Part shown: in pieces, positions 1-6,484 of the stretch
Numbering within the stretch: the first letter of the stretch is position 1
How the letters are laid out: the number at the start of each line of letters is the position of its first letter
Assembly: GCA_045603125.1 (NCBI GenBank)
Contig: JAZULN010000080.1
Span: 1 to 8,296, forward strand
DNA length: 8,296 nucleotides
Reading direction: 5' to 3'
From: CAKSFT01 sp045603125
GTDB lineage: Bacteria; Bacillota; Clostridia; UBA1381
Program-made: the position numbers and the translations under genes
The notes under the pieces: model-generated
What the model was told of the DNA's origin: nothing
Database searches by the model: none
Seen by the model: only the letters and a program-made list of their open reading frames with translations

Positions 1-318
1 AGAAAGGACAATCTGTTTTTTTAAAAAAAGCAACTTAAGTTCCGGCAAGAAGTTTTCTTCAATAAATTTTTCGGTAAATTTGACAATAAAATACGTGTAA
101 TTGTGAGTTGATAAAATCGCCTTATGAATAGTATTTTTGTCAACTAGAATAATGCTTTTATTTTGTGCCGGAACCATTGTATCCTCTATGAAGTATGTAA
201 AATCTCCCGAACGGACATACACCATTTCATAGTATGAGTGGGAATGGTTATCAGATTTTAAATCTGCTTTGTCTTTAATTTTCTGAACACTAATTCCGGA
301 TTTAATTGTATTATCCAT
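1..318 (-). CDS. AraC-family transcriptional regulator, N-terminal sensor part (3' end cut by window edge)
   Basis: The first 106 codons of a regulator are present; the rest lies beyond the left edge. The visible protein is a cupin-like ligand-binding domain typical of AraC regulators. It has a HSHSYYEMVYV stretch at about residues 25-35 (the usual H-x-H..yE..yv strand), a short GDFTYFIEDT turn, then 'P..Q.KSIILVDKNTIHKA', matching the usual 'l..gdl.li.P...H' segment. The C-terminal double helix-turn-helix is not in the window, so DNA binding is inferred from the sensor domain alone. The ATG at 318-316 is chosen because an AAAGGAGG ribosome binding site (333-326) sits 7 nt upstream, behind a consensus promoter. 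The gene is transcribed separately from the large operon to the right and points away from it. Its ligand is unknown; a sugar or related metabolite is the usual guess for this class. Confidence 0.82.
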   Translation of the reverse strand, partial: MDNTIKSGISVQKIKDKADLKSDNHSHSYYEMVYVRSGDFTYFIEDTMVPAQNKSIILVDKNTIHKAILSTHNYTYFIVKFTEKFIEENFLPELKLLFLKKQIVLS

Positions 319-348
319 ACACATTCCTCCTTTAAATACTATATATAA

Positions 349-377
349 ATTATACTTCATCTTTGAAATTTTGTCAA
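349..377 (-). promoter_or_regulatory. Consensus sigma-70/sigma-A promoter for the left AraC-family gene
   Basis: Read on the minus strand, TTGACA (377-372) is followed by a 17-nt spacer and TATAAT (354-349), an exact match to the vegetative promoter consensus. A transcript would start near 342, leaving a leader of about 24 nt that contains the AAAGGAGG ribosome binding site before the ATG at 318. The surrounding DNA is very AT-rich, which also favours promoter activity. Confidence 0.85.
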
Positions 378-416
378 TGTTGAATAAATTATATGAATAT
401 TTAGAGGAATTTAAAC

Positions 417-441
417 AATACCACACTCTTAGTGTGGTATT
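417..441 (-). terminator. Short hairpin, probable terminator after the HAD remnant
   Basis: AATACCACACT (417-427) and AGTGTGGTATT (431-441) form a perfect 11-bp stem with a 3-nt loop. On the minus strand it lies 30 nt past the stop of the HAD remnant and is followed by GTTTAAATT, a moderate T-rich tail. On the plus strand it is followed by TTTCTCT, so it may work in both directions. It separates the decayed region from the promoter of the left AraC-family gene. Confidence 0.6.
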
Positions 442-471
442 TTCTCTATAACCCAAGACTATATACAAACT

Positions 472-1016
472 TTAGAGCTTTTTTTCAATTATTTCTATCA
501 AATCCTTAATTGCATATTCAAATGCCGACTTCACAACCATATCTGCTGCATTTTTTACTTCATCTATTGCATTTCCGACCGCAACTCCGATATCGGCATG
601 GGTAATTAACGATATATCATTTTCATATGTACTCCAGGATTTTGATACATAACTATCCGAAAAGAAAGGATTAGCCATAGCAAAAGCTTTAAAATCTTCC
701 GCATCGTCAACCGAAGAAAATGCGCATACTATTTTTATCGGTTTTATATCACAAATCTGTGTCGGCAATGCCCCAAATCGCAGAATTTTGTCGGTTCATG
801 CATATTTTCCCTGCAACTGTTAAATACATACATATCCGCATTCAAATAAAGTTTTTCGGTTATTATTTTTACAAACTCGCCAACTGTGTAATTCAGTCTT
901 TTTTCATATACTATATTATCAGTTTCATAATCGTATATTATTCCCCCGTTGCCGAGCGAGACAGGCGCATTGATAATCTCATTTAGTTTTAAATCCTTCA
1001 GCTGATTTTTCGGCCT
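472..1016 (-). pseudogene. Decayed Cof-type HAD-family phosphatase
   Basis: Two minus-strand frames carry consecutive pieces of a Cof-type HAD hydrolase, a family of cytoplasmic sugar-phosphate phosphatases with a cap domain. The upstream piece (1016-744) reads RPKNQLKDLK, then APVSLGNGGIIYD, the usual 'GR....l..l.l..pvI.nNGa.IyD' region before the cap. The downstream piece (768-472, 98 residues) has cap-like sequence followed by NDISLI and GVAVGNAIDEVKNAADMV, the classic C-terminal Cof motif. Damage is visible at three points. The N-terminus with the nucleophile motif DxDGT is absent, and a stop lies just upstream at 1019-1017. A frameshift is needed near 780-800. Near position 620 the cap runs straight into NDIS, so the catalytic Lys segment and the GDS before ND are deleted. 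A working phosphatase is therefore very unlikely. The 98-residue open frame alone could be expressed only as a fragment. Confidence 0.75.
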
Positions 1017-1225
1017 TCACATTCGGTTTCAATTTTCTTTCGCCCGAAGCTCTATCTTTTGGCATAAACACAGACAAAGATTTTTTTGAATTTAAAAATT
1101 CTCCGTATTTACTAAACAGCATAATGTATATTTTAAATCTTGCCGGAACATCCGAAAACGGATACTACCAAAGAATCAACATGCAACTTTCACTGCTTAT
1201 ATTTGACATACCACATCTTCCCTAA
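977..1225 (+). other. Unrecognised open frame without a start codon, possible gene remnant
   Basis: The stretch between the HAD remnant and the terminator at 1256 has no clear gene. The longest protein-like reading is on the plus strand, open from just after a stop at 974-976 to a TAA at 1223-1225. It includes the segments SFGINTDKDFFEF and LNLAGTSENGYYQRINMQ. It has no plausible start codon or ribosome binding site; the first in-frame ATG is deep inside, near 1123. Its first 40 nt overlap the HAD remnant in antisense, so the two may meet at a rearrangement breakpoint near 1000-1016. A minus-strand frame over the same stretch also stays open for about 65 codons after an internal TAG. I do not recognise either product, and both may be meaningless. 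Confidence 0.3.
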
Positions 1226-1255
1226 ATTTTCAATATTTTTTTAACTTTATACAAC

Positions 1256-1287
1256 AAAAATCAGCCATATAATTATGGCTGATTTTT
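1256..1287 (-). terminator. Strong bidirectional rho-independent terminator ending the main operon
   Basis: AAAAATCAGCCAT (1256-1268) pairs with ATGGCTGATTTTT (1275-1287), extended by one A-T pair, giving a stem of about 14 bp with a 4-nt loop. The A-tract and T-tract at its ends make it a terminator in both directions. On the minus strand it starts 11 nt after the TAA of the TIM-barrel glycosidase gene, so it marks the 3' end of that operon. Confidence 0.9.
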
Positions 1288-1298
1288 AAATTTCTATT

Positions 1299-3341
1299 TT
1301 ACCATGTAATATCCAATACTTCCATATCTCTATTGTTAACTCGGCAGTAAAAAGTGTCTTTTTCAAATCCTATATTATACCAGAAGGGCTTAATTCTGGA
1401 TTTAATACTCTTAATATCATGCGGGAACACAATTTGTGCATCCTCTGATGAAAAGCTTTCGTTTCCAAGAAATAATACTGCACTGTTTGGACCTGTATAG
1501 TAGGTCATAATACGGCAATCCACACCGTTTTTAATAATCGGATATAATCCTAAAGACTCTACTGTCTTTCTTAGCTCTTTTAAAAACTTTTTAGATGGTC
1601 TTTCATATTTTAAAGGTTGTGCCCAAGCTCCGCCGTTATCATCATATACAACCGGTTTTTGTGCCTTTTTCGGTTTATCGGAACACAATACCTTCTTACC
1701 CGCCAATGCCTTACAGTTATAAAAATATGCAGAAAGCCCGTTCGCACATTCTGTAATTACGGCATCCGCCTTTCTCTTTAGTGGATTTTTATAAGATGTA
1801 ACAATCATTGGGGCGTTTTTGTATTTTTCTAACCTATCCAGGCTATCTTTAGAATAAAGTTCTGCACCGGTCACAATTATCGGCCCTGTTAAAGCGTCGA
1901 TTTCCTCGCTCTTTGCCATAGATGCGATTGATACACCCTCGACCATAAAGGAATAATAAAGATGCAATGGCGACGGTTTTCGCTCATCAATAAAGCGTTT
2001 AACCTGTCTATATAAAGACTCCGAATCCCAGATAGCAGTAAAGCCCATAACGCCTTTTGCCTCAATCTGAGCTGCCGCTTCCCAAGAAGAAATCATATCC
2101 CAATGCTCTTTTTTATGGCCGTCTGCCAGGCAATACATAGGTCCGTGGGAAGCTTTCCTTAATCCATCTTTCCCGCTTACCCACGCATTATTTCTACGGA
2201 TTATCATTCTTCTTAAATCTGTAGGCGAGTTTATAATCATATTATAATCTTCTTGAGTGTCTTTCATTGTGGTCATTGTATATTGCTCAACCTCCGGAAC
2301 ATGGCAGGCGATAGATAATTGAGTAATATACATGCTTAGATTTGAGTGGCGACGATCTTCTATTTCAACTCTAGGCCCACTTATTCCGCAAGCTCCTATT
2401 CCCAACCCCCATTGGGTTAAAAGTGGCATATAACAGCCTGCGTCTTCGGTCATCATTGCATCAATTCCCACACGGCATGCCTTCTCATAGTCAAGGCCAT
2501 ATCGGAACAAAGCCTCAAAGGGGTCACGTGTCCATGCATTATTAAATATGATCTTTTTCTTCAAAGGTTTTAGGGTGTTTGCAAGACGAGTATAGAAATC
2601 TGCAAACCAATCGGATACAAAGCATATGTACTCATACCGTAGGTTTTCCATAATATACTTATATCTTGCATTTAGTTTTTTATCGTCACCATCACACTTA
2701 CCCTGGAACTTCTCGGGCAATTTCACTCCCCTTGCCTCACAAAATTGTGAAACCAGATCATCGCAATAGTCACCACTTTGTAAACTAAATCTTATGGATG
2801 ATAAGCCATCGGCGAAGTGATATCCGTCAAATCCATAGTCAACAAGAACTTCCTTTAATTTATCTATGAAGAAATCACGATAGTAGCTACCGTCTGAAAA
2901 TCTTTTCATAACGTGTAAAACATTGTCGGTTGCTCCCGAATATGAACACTTAAATAAAAGCTCCGGATGCTCTGCTACAAATGAATCGTCAACAATTAGG
3001 TTTCCATTTTCATCTCTATACCAATAAATGTCGAAAACGCACATATAAACCGGCAAACCCTTTTGATGAAAGATGTCTATTAGCTTTTTTAGTTCATAGT
3101 TTGTCCATTGTTGGATGGCTCTGTCTTCATTATATGGGTGCCCGCCATAAGAACAAACACTTCTTAAAAGATTTTCTTCTTGTGCGAGCCCTTTATAGTA
3201 ATTTACAAAATCGATACTATATATAAGGAGTGACACTCCCTCGATGTCATTGGAAATTCTTGATAAAAACTCACCAACACCCAAGTCTTCCTGTGTGCGG
3301 TCAAAACCGATGAGTTCTGTCCAATACCACTTTTTGTTCAT
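1299..3341 (-). CDS. Putative cytoplasmic TIM-barrel glycoside hydrolase of unassigned family
   Basis: This 680-residue protein has no signal peptide, so it should act in the cytoplasm. The N-terminal ~450 residues look like a (beta/alpha)8 glycosidase barrel: SLLIYSIDF (37-45), LPVYMCVFDIYW (96-107), YGFDGYHFADGL (169-180), KIIFNNAW (263-270), and DAMMTED (294-300). D172, D178, E299 and D300 are candidate active-site acids because they sit at apparent strand ends, but this is inference. Residues about 485-560 (GPIIVTGAEL, APMIVTSYKN) resemble the Rossmann-like, glutamine-amidotransferase-like domain found after the barrel in GH42-type enzymes. The last ~75 residues (RIMTYYTGPNSAVLFLGN) look like a small beta-sandwich. 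I cannot assign a CAZy family. The start is supported by AAAGGGGG ahead of ATG 3341. It is the last gene of the operon, 75 nt after the ASRT-like gene, with a hairpin in that gap. It probably works on the same glycoside as the GH63-like neighbour. Confidence 0.72.
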   Translation of the reverse strand: MNKKWYWTELIGFDRTQEDLGVGEFLSRISNDIEGVSLLIYSIDFVNYYKGLAQEENLLRSVCSYGGHPYNEDRAIQQWTNYELKKLIDIFHQKGLPVYMCVFDIYWYRDENGNLIVDDSFVAEHPELLFKCSYSGATDNVLHVMKRFSDGSYYRDFFIDKLKEVLVDYGFDGYHFADGLSSIRFSLQSGDYCDDLVSQFCEARGVKLPEKFQGKCDGDDKKLNARYKYIMENLRYEYICFVSDWFADFYTRLANTLKPLKKKIIFNNAWTRDPFEALFRYGLDYEKACRVGIDAMMTEDAGCYMPLLTQWGLGIGACGISGPRVEIEDRRHSNLSMYITQLSIACHVPEVEQYTMTTMKDTQEDYNMIINSPTDLRRMIIRRNNAWVSGKDGLRKASHGPMYCLADGHKKEHWDMISSWEAAAQIEAKGVMGFTAIWDSESLYRQVKRFIDERKPSPLHLYYSFMVEGVSIASMAKSEEIDALTGPIIVTGAELYSKDSLDRLEKYKNAPMIVTSYKNPLKRKADAVITECANGLSAYFYNCKALAGKKVLCSDKPKKAQKPVVYDDNGGAWAQPLKYERPSKKFLKELRKTVESLGLYPIIKNGVDCRIMTYYTGPNSAVLFLGNESFSSEDAQIVFPHDIKSIKSRIKPFWYNIGFEKDTFYCRVNNRDMEVLDITW

Positions 3342-3363
3342 AAAATTACCCCCTTTATTTTAT

Positions 3364-3409
3364 CGAAATTACGAAAAGAACACTCAAGCTGGGTGTTCTT
3401 TTCGAAAAG
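3364..3409 (-). promoter_or_regulatory. Inverted-repeat cluster between the ASRT-like and glycosidase genes
   Basis: The 75-nt gap holds CGAAAAGAACAC (3372-3383) and its exact reverse complement GTGTTCTTTTCG (3393-3404), a 12-bp stem with a 9-nt loop. The right arm is also part of a perfect 12-nt palindrome, CTTTTCGAAAAG (3398-3409). A partial copy, CGAAAT, begins at 3364. The motif CGAAAAG thus occurs three times. On the coding strand no run of T follows the stem, so it is a poor terminator. It could be an operator, an attenuator that lowers expression of the last gene, or an mRNA-stabilising hairpin. The structure is seen directly; the role is not. Confidence 0.5.
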
Positions 3410-3416
3410 TTATTGA

Positions 3417-3788
3417 TTAGTCAAATGAATAGCCTTCAACGCTATAGTAAGCCATATTGGTTTGTCTTACGTCAAGTCTTCCGAAGCATGCACAAATCGG
3501 CGCACTGCTCTTTACCCATACTGTATATTGAACAGACTCACCAAGCATAACCTTTTTATCACCAAGAGGCATATCAAGTCTTACACATTTGGTTCTCATT
3601 GAATCAAGTTCATAGAAAATTCCGTCGATTGGGTCCTTATCTTCAAATACAAATACAAGCTCAACTTTTGCTTTTTCATCGCCTAAGTTTGTCATCATCA
3701 AAGCTTCGTGACCTTCAAAATCCGGATTGTCACCGTGTGGTGGCAAATATCCGTCGCAAAATACCCAGTTCTTCTTACCTTTATTCAT
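3417..3788 (-). CDS. Anabaena sensory rhodopsin transducer (ASRT) family protein, probable sugar or metabolite binder
   Basis: This complete 123-residue protein matches the ASRT family by eye along its whole length: WVFCDGYLPP (8-17), HEAL (27-30), MTNLGDEKAKVEL (32-44), FVFEDKDPIDG (46-56), RTKCVRLD (65-72), TVWVKSSAPICACFGRLDVR (89-108). ASRT is a small soluble all-beta protein that forms a tetramer and partners a cyanobacterial rhodopsin. Most relatives occur in bacteria without rhodopsin, and comparative genomics has proposed that they bind sugars or similar small molecules and sense them for sugar operons. No rhodopsin is present here. The gene lies between a creatinase-like gene (13-nt gap) and a glycosidase gene, which fits a ligand-sensing or chaperoning role rather than light signalling. 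It has no signal peptide and no obvious catalytic motif. The ATG at 3788 follows a GAGGTG ribosome binding site with 7-nt spacing. The ligand is unknown. Confidence 0.85.
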   Translation of the reverse strand: MNKGKKNWVFCDGYLPPHGDNPDFEGHEALMMTNLGDEKAKVELVFVFEDKDPIDGIFYELDSMRTKCVRLDMPLGDKKVMLGESVQYTVWVKSSAPICACFGRLDVRQTNMAYYSVEGYSFD

Positions 3789-3801
3789 AATCTTTCACCT
3801 C

Positions 3802-4995
3802 TTATTTAAATAACTTCGGAATTGCCTTATCGTTATACTTTGTCATTCTCTTAGCACCTTCAGCTGTAATTAAATAACAGTCTTCAATACGGAATGATCC
3901 CCATTCTAAGCCCTTAAAGTATGCGTCGATACAAATTGTCATGTTTTCTTCAATCACTCTTTTATTTGCTACTGTAAAGGTAGGAGCTTCACACTCAAGC
4001 ATACCTGTACTATGTAAGCTTCCGTATGGGCAGTAATCGATGTAGTTATACTTTGTTAAGTAATCTGTGTATGCATTTAATACTACATCACATGGAACGC
4101 CCGGCTCCATCTTAGCTGATGCATAGTTTAGAGCATCGTATGCACAGTTAACAGCGTCCTTGATTTCCTGAGGAATCTTACCAAGTACCAATGGGCTGCA
4201 GATGATACCGTTGTAGCCTTCGTATGATACGCCGGCAGCAAGGTTAATCATTTCGCTTTCGCTTATCTTTCTTAGTGTATTTCTTGACATACTGATGTGT
4301 GAATTAACAGGACCTGTTGCTACCATTGGAGCAAATGACTGAACATAGCTTTCAGCACCAAGTCTCATCATTTCGCCTTCAAAAAGGCCGCCGATGTGAC
4401 GTTCTGTCATGCCAACTTCGATTTGTGGTACTACGTTCTCAAACATCTGGGTTGTCATATCCCAGTTAGTCTTCATGATTTCGATTTCAGCAGCACTCTT
4501 GATGATTCTTTGTGAGTAGTGTTCATCGTCAAAGTCAACAAGCTCTGCACCTGCAAATACTTTTTCCATCTTCTTCATAATGATTGATGGGAAAATAAGT
4601 CTTCCGATATAACCGATTCTCTTTACATTTGGGTTCTGAGCCTTAACCTGTTGGAATAATTCTTCAAAGTCAAGCTGACCTTCTGTGTCATATTCAAAAC
4701 CACTAACTTCACCGATTTCCGGTAAGATTGCAATTTTGCTCTTTTCCAATTTGTTTTCACCTAAGCAGTAGTCGTATGATGCCTGACCGGTACATACTGT
4801 AACATCACCATTTTGAGGGATGATGATAGCAGAACTTTCGTTTACCGGGGCAAAACCGCAGTAGTAACGAACAATGCCGATTTCAAGTAGGTTTGAAAAA
4901 CCGACAACAAGGTCAATGTTCTTTTCCGACATGATTTTTCTTAGTCCGTCGACTCTTTCCTGATACTCTTTTGCTTCAATTGTTGGGTAATTCAT
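3802..4995 (-). CDS. M24-family creatinase/prolidase-like protein with altered metal site
   Basis: This 397-residue protein has the two-domain layout and usual length of creatinase and Xaa-Pro dipeptidases: an N-terminal creatinase-N-like domain (about 1-160) and a C-terminal pita-bread domain (about 165-390). In the catalytic part, H233 in GPVNSH is the conserved general histidine, H328 in LHSTG matches the 'H..G' ligand, and E371 in FRIED matches the final glutamate. The two aspartates normally found in DxG....GYxxD are A253 and I264, and the usual Glu of IEPG is D357. Three of five metal-ligand positions are therefore changed. Creatinase itself works without metal and also lacks such ligands, so hydrolysis of a C-N bond remains possible; a binding-only role is the alternative. 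Substrate unknown. It is cytoplasmic (no signal peptide). Its ATG lies 3 nt after the stop of the glycosidase gene, and its ribosome binding site (AAGGAGAG) is inside that gene's last codons, suggesting translational coupling. Confidence 0.85.
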   Translation of the reverse strand: MNYPTIEAKEYQERVDGLRKIMSEKNIDLVVGFSNLLEIGIVRYYCGFAPVNESSAIIIPQNGDVTVCTGQASYDYCLGENKLEKSKIAILPEIGEVSGFEYDTEGQLDFEELFQQVKAQNPNVKRIGYIGRLIFPSIIMKKMEKVFAGAELVDFDDEHYSQRIIKSAAEIEIMKTNWDMTTQMFENVVPQIEVGMTERHIGGLFEGEMMRLGAESYVQSFAPMVATGPVNSHISMSRNTLRKISESEMINLAAGVSYEGYNGIICSPLVLGKIPQEIKDAVNCAYDALNYASAKMEPGVPCDVVLNAYTDYLTKYNYIDYCPYGSLHSTGMLECEAPTFTVANKRVIEENMTICIDAYFKGLEWGSFRIEDCYLITAEGAKRMTKYNDKAIPKLFK

Positions 4996-4998
4996 AGA

Positions 4999-6477
4999 TT
5001 ATCTCTCCTTTTTTATTATAATTCCCTCACCCTCGCCATAATGTGTACCATTTTTATCATAAATGATAGTATAAGTACAATCTTTGACGGTAAGGTTAGT
5101 TACTTTGAAATACTCCCAATTATCGGGAATTTTGGGTTCCACTGATATTTTATCACCTGAAATTTTAATACCTAAAAGACCTGAGAGAACGAAATCACAA
5201 TAGGCAGAATGGTTATAGTCCTTTCCTCTTTCAAATCCTCCATATATTTCGGGCCAATCCTGATTTTTAAGCACATTTCTGCTATGCCAACTACCGTCAA
5301 TAGGACTTAAAACCTCATCGATCCAACATACCTTTTCCCCTTCCTCCGTGACACAATGCTGACATTTAGCATAAGTTCGAAGAATATTATAAAAATCATC
5401 TTTTGTAACGGTATCTTGTTTATATTTATCTAAAAGACTGAGTATTGCCTTTAATACAAGCGAGGTTGCAAACGGCCAAATATATCCATTCCAAAGACAT
5501 TCGTGAGGGTGTTTGAATAAATATCTTGGATGTCTTGCCTCTGCGGTTGATAGTCCGAATTCTGTATAAAATCCGTCGGGATTTCTTAGTTCCTCAAAAA
5601 CTTTATCATAACCCTCAGGCGCTAAACCATATATCCACGGGACGTACCCCATAAGTTCTCGTACATTCTGCTCCTTTGGTAACGCTTGAATAGATGGGTT
5701 TTCAAGGTTTTCCTCTCCATGGATTGATTTATAAAATGTACCATCCCATAGGATTTCGTTTATTTTATCTCTTAAGCCAGAATATTTTTAAAAAAACAGT
5801 TCTTTAATGTCTCCTCGATTGGCCATTTCGGCGAATTTGCTTATGGCCAATGCGTTGGCGGCCATATAACTATTCAGAGTGGTTCGATATCCTTTTTGCA
5901 GATTTAATTCAATAGAAGAACCGCTTATGGTAAATTCCATAGCATCATCATCGTCTTTTCCACAGAATAACCCACAGGACATTAAACGATTTTTTTCTAC
6001 CTTGTTATAATAATTTAACATTAAGTCAAAGTTTTTAATTCCAAAACTAAAATCCCCGATATGTTGGCAATATCTGTATACAGTATCAATTATCGGAGTT
6101 GAATATCTGTATGGGTCGGATTTCTCGCTAAGAAATAGTTCAATGTGATTTTCTAAAATTTCCGAAGACGATTTTAACCATCTGCCTTCGGATATATGAA
6201 AATCAATTGCTGCAACTATGGTGTTATGCTTATTTGCCCATGAAACCGGAACCAGAAATTCGGTAATAACCTTTCCGTCCTCGGTATCTTTTATGTGCTT
6301 TCTAAAAACCCAGTAACGAAAATAATAGATTTCCTCAATATCCTTATCAGGAATGTCTATCAGGGGAATATTTTCTAAAAGCCAATTATAGCTTTCACTA
6401 TTTTCTATTGATGTCTTTGTATATTCATGGTCATCTGAATTAAATTTATCTACATAATTTTTTAAATTATTATTCAT
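4999..6477 (-). pseudogene. GH63/mannosylglycerate-hydrolase-like (alpha/alpha)6 glycosidase, interrupted by an in-frame TAA
   Basis: One reading frame spans 492 codon positions and is broken only by TAA at 5790-5788 (codon 230). Translation on both sides joins smoothly: ...GDIKELFF-stop-KYSGLRDKINEILWDGTFYK. No indel is needed, so a single substitution (for example GAA to TAA) explains it. The protein resembles helical-barrel glycosidases acting on alpha-linked compounds such as mannosyl- or glucosylglycerate: YYFRYWVFRKHI (51-62), ITEFLVPVSWANKHNTI (71-87), EGRWL (97-101), DDDDAMEFTISG (175-186), YRTTLNSYM (197-205), ECLWNGYIWPFATS (326-339), and a C-terminal beta tail (about 430-475). Acids in 175-181 are candidate catalytic residues. 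No signal peptide is seen. I prefer ATG 6477 to the frame's earlier ATG 6507, because AGGTAGAAG precedes it and the earlier one overlaps the upstream gene and adds only MLSILLGRRK. If the stop is real, the barrel is cut in two. The exact substrate cannot be told. Confidence 0.8.
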
Positions 6478-6484
6478 TTTTCTT

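Noticed and set aside
720..986. 88-residue plus-strand open frame
   Set aside because: It lies antisense to the HAD remnant, has a low-complexity Tyr/Ile/Phe-rich composition and no ribosome binding site.
2981..3226. Plus-strand open frames inside the operon (here, and at 3599-3790, 6882-7121, 7152-7370, 7427-7657 and 7713-7976)
   Set aside because: Each lies antisense to a well-supported gene and has shadow-like composition and no family resemblance.
3342..3416. Internal promoter TTGAGT...TAAAAT ahead of the TIM-barrel glycosidase gene
   Set aside because: The spacer would be 19 nt and the -35 match is weak, overlapping the inverted repeat; this is no better than chance in AT-rich DNA.
4999..5652. 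Independent 217-residue gene starting at ATG 5652
   Set aside because: The 45 codons upstream of this ATG already encode family-like sequence in frame, the nearest GGAG is about 18 nt away, and the fragment would be only part of a helical barrel.
5788..5790. TAA reassigned as a sense codon (alternative genetic code)
   Set aside because: Other genes in the window, such as those ending at 1299, 3417, 3802 and 4999, use TAA as a normal stop at sensible ends.
5785..5797. Programmed ribosomal frameshift at the T7/A5 run in the GH63-like gene
   Set aside because: The sequence upstream and downstream of the stop is in the same frame, so a -1 or +1 shift would destroy rather than restore the protein.
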